DNA of 64,000 nucleotides. It comes from Brachynemurus nebulosus. Lineage: Eukaryota; Arthropoda; Insecta; Neuroptera; Myrmeleontidae. The position numbers and the translations under genes are program-made. The notes below the pieces were generated by a model. That model ran no database searches. It worked only from the letters and a program-made list of their open reading frames with translations, and was not told where the DNA came from. Every line of letters begins with the position of its first letter. The stretch's first letter is position 1. Below are positions 62,854 to 64,000 of the stretch, piece by piece. The stretch spans positions 2,110,501-2,174,500 of the forward strand of contig JAPWDM010000034.1 of NCBI GenBank assembly GCA_035578155.1. Direction: 5' to 3'.

Positions 62854-64000
62854 TTTACCATAAAACTGATAAAGATATGATGTAGATCTTTTTATTGGGC
62901 TAAATACGAGTAGTAGGAGGTTTCTATTATGTTCCTACATATTGCTATTTTCTTTTTTCAAAATTTCATAACATTCAATAGTCGTGATAAAATTATTTTA
63001 AATTGTTGTTGTTATATATTTATCTGTACTAACGGTTTTTATTATTTTACCATATTATTTATCGTATCACTGCCACTCATAAAATCGAGTTTTAAGGAAA
63101 AATCTACATATATTATTATAATAAGTGTATCTTCTAACAATCACCCACATCTAAGTCGTATTTTTGGAAAGACATCCAACTTAGCCTCGATAATTATTGC
63201 CAAATTAACATAACTTGGGCATAATGTGGGCATAGATCGGCTAAGTAATTGGACAAAACAATTCGGCTAAACAAATTAATAAGAACAGTAGTGGCTGTAT
63301 GTTTCATAAGTTGGTGTAACAATTATCAAAGTTGAATTACAGGTGCTCTAATTATCTTTAATTATTACAATTTTATTTTGAAGTTATAATTGCATACTAC
63401 GGACGGCGAAAACTAGCACTCACTATCACAGAAATCACATTTGGTTCTTGGGACTAAAATCCTAATGCTTTCAGTTTTTATGCTTTCAATTTAAAAAAAA
63501 AAAATGCCACGCTAGTGTAGTTTTAGAAGAGCGGACAGACATCAATAAACCATAAAAATTTCGTTGTTGTCAGAGCTACGAAATTCTAATGAATCGTTTA
63601 CTACAGAACTTTCAAACGGCTTAAAATCACTATGATACTATCTAAGTAAGCTGTATTTTCCATATACTTGTGCGAAACGCTGTTCTTTACACGCACCTGT
63701 ATGTAAAGACACTTACTACACTTTTATTTTATTAAGTTTCATATTGTATATTATATTAAAACCTGAAAAAACATTTTTACCTAACAACTGAATGTTGGCA
63801 TTTGTTTTGATAAACAAGTTCTACAAACTTTAATGTATTGTAAATGTTTATACCAAATTTATATAATTTATTGTGAATTTCATATTAGTCGTAGATAAGG
63901 TATAGTACTAATTCGGTTATAAGTTATAAGATATATTACACAATTGTCGCTGCGCGGCTCTTGCGCAACTTTTTCACTCGTGTGTAGTACGCAGGGCCGG
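62854..64000. other. No gene supported to the window end
   Basis: AT-rich DNA. The final 60 bp are suddenly GC-richer and end CAGGGCCGG, a word that begins some hAT elements, so another element may start at 63992 and run out of the window. Confidence 0.35.

Noticed and set aside
62929..63213. 94-aa + frame with hydrophobic stretches considered as a membrane protein
   Set aside because: Hydrophobicity follows from T-rich DNA; no conserved motif or gene context.

Overview
This is a very AT-rich piece of insect chromosome. I infer a hemipteran and probably an aphid, from the base composition, the many TAGGTAC-type words, the mix of DNA transposons and the intron-rich gene style. Only one host exon is recognisable, at 1711-3321 on the + strand. 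It is a 1,611-nt internal coding exon with clear splice sites on both sides, coding for a Pro/Ser/Gln-rich cytoskeletal scaffold protein; my tentative identification is Shroom. No other exon of this gene could be found. The rest of the window is either a very long transposon-filled intron or intron plus intergenic DNA.

From 3.7 to 64 kb the sequence is a graveyard of nested mobile elements. The dominant family is a short non-autonomous Helentron-like (DINE/HINE-type) element: 5' end TAGCGAATTTCC, the same word inverted just before a 30-bp 3' tail, and a (TA)n microsatellite core. It has eight copies or partial copies, at 14.7, 17.5-20.2, 22.4, 23.2, 41.4, 42.1, 51.1-53.8 and 61.8 kb. Two of them are 2.7-kb versions with an array of exactly 120-bp tandem units. 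They lie in opposite orientation 31 kb apart and differ by one unit.

Other elements, from left to right: a TIR element with a 5-bp duplication (6 kb); an element with reiterated TTCCGCAC termini (8 kb); a hAT element with a perfect 8-bp duplication (9.2-10.1 kb); a piggyBac MITE (12.2 kb); a Ty3/gypsy integrase relic (15.4-16.0 kb); a decayed THAP/P-element-like transposase gene cut by the left 2.7-kb Helentron (16.9-21.9 kb); mariner-like and other foldback MITEs (24-26 kb); a LINE 3' end (26.6-27.2 kb); a Harbinger-like element inserted into the TTAA of a piggyBac-like MITE (27.2-28.1 kb); a MULE-like foldback (28.1-29.1 kb); a hairpin repeat with a hammerhead-like motif (32.5-33.0 kb); a Harbinger mini-element with a MADF ORF (33.6-34.1 kb); a composite 4.2-kb TIR element (40.3-44.5 kb); a MULE with a transposase fragment (47-48 kb); a foldback MITE (48.2-48.8 kb); a piggyBac element keeping the transposase Cys-rich tail (50-51 kb); another foldback MULE-like element (55-56 kb); hAT-like and pogo/Tigger-like elements (58-60.3 kb); and a canonical Helitron carrying a Helentron (61.7-62.9 kb).

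No gene network can be inferred. The value of the window is its insertion history: several insertions have exact target-site duplications, and several unrelated-looking DNA elements share a design of short, repeated terminal motifs. All family assignments rest on reading motifs and ends by eye; no search was run.
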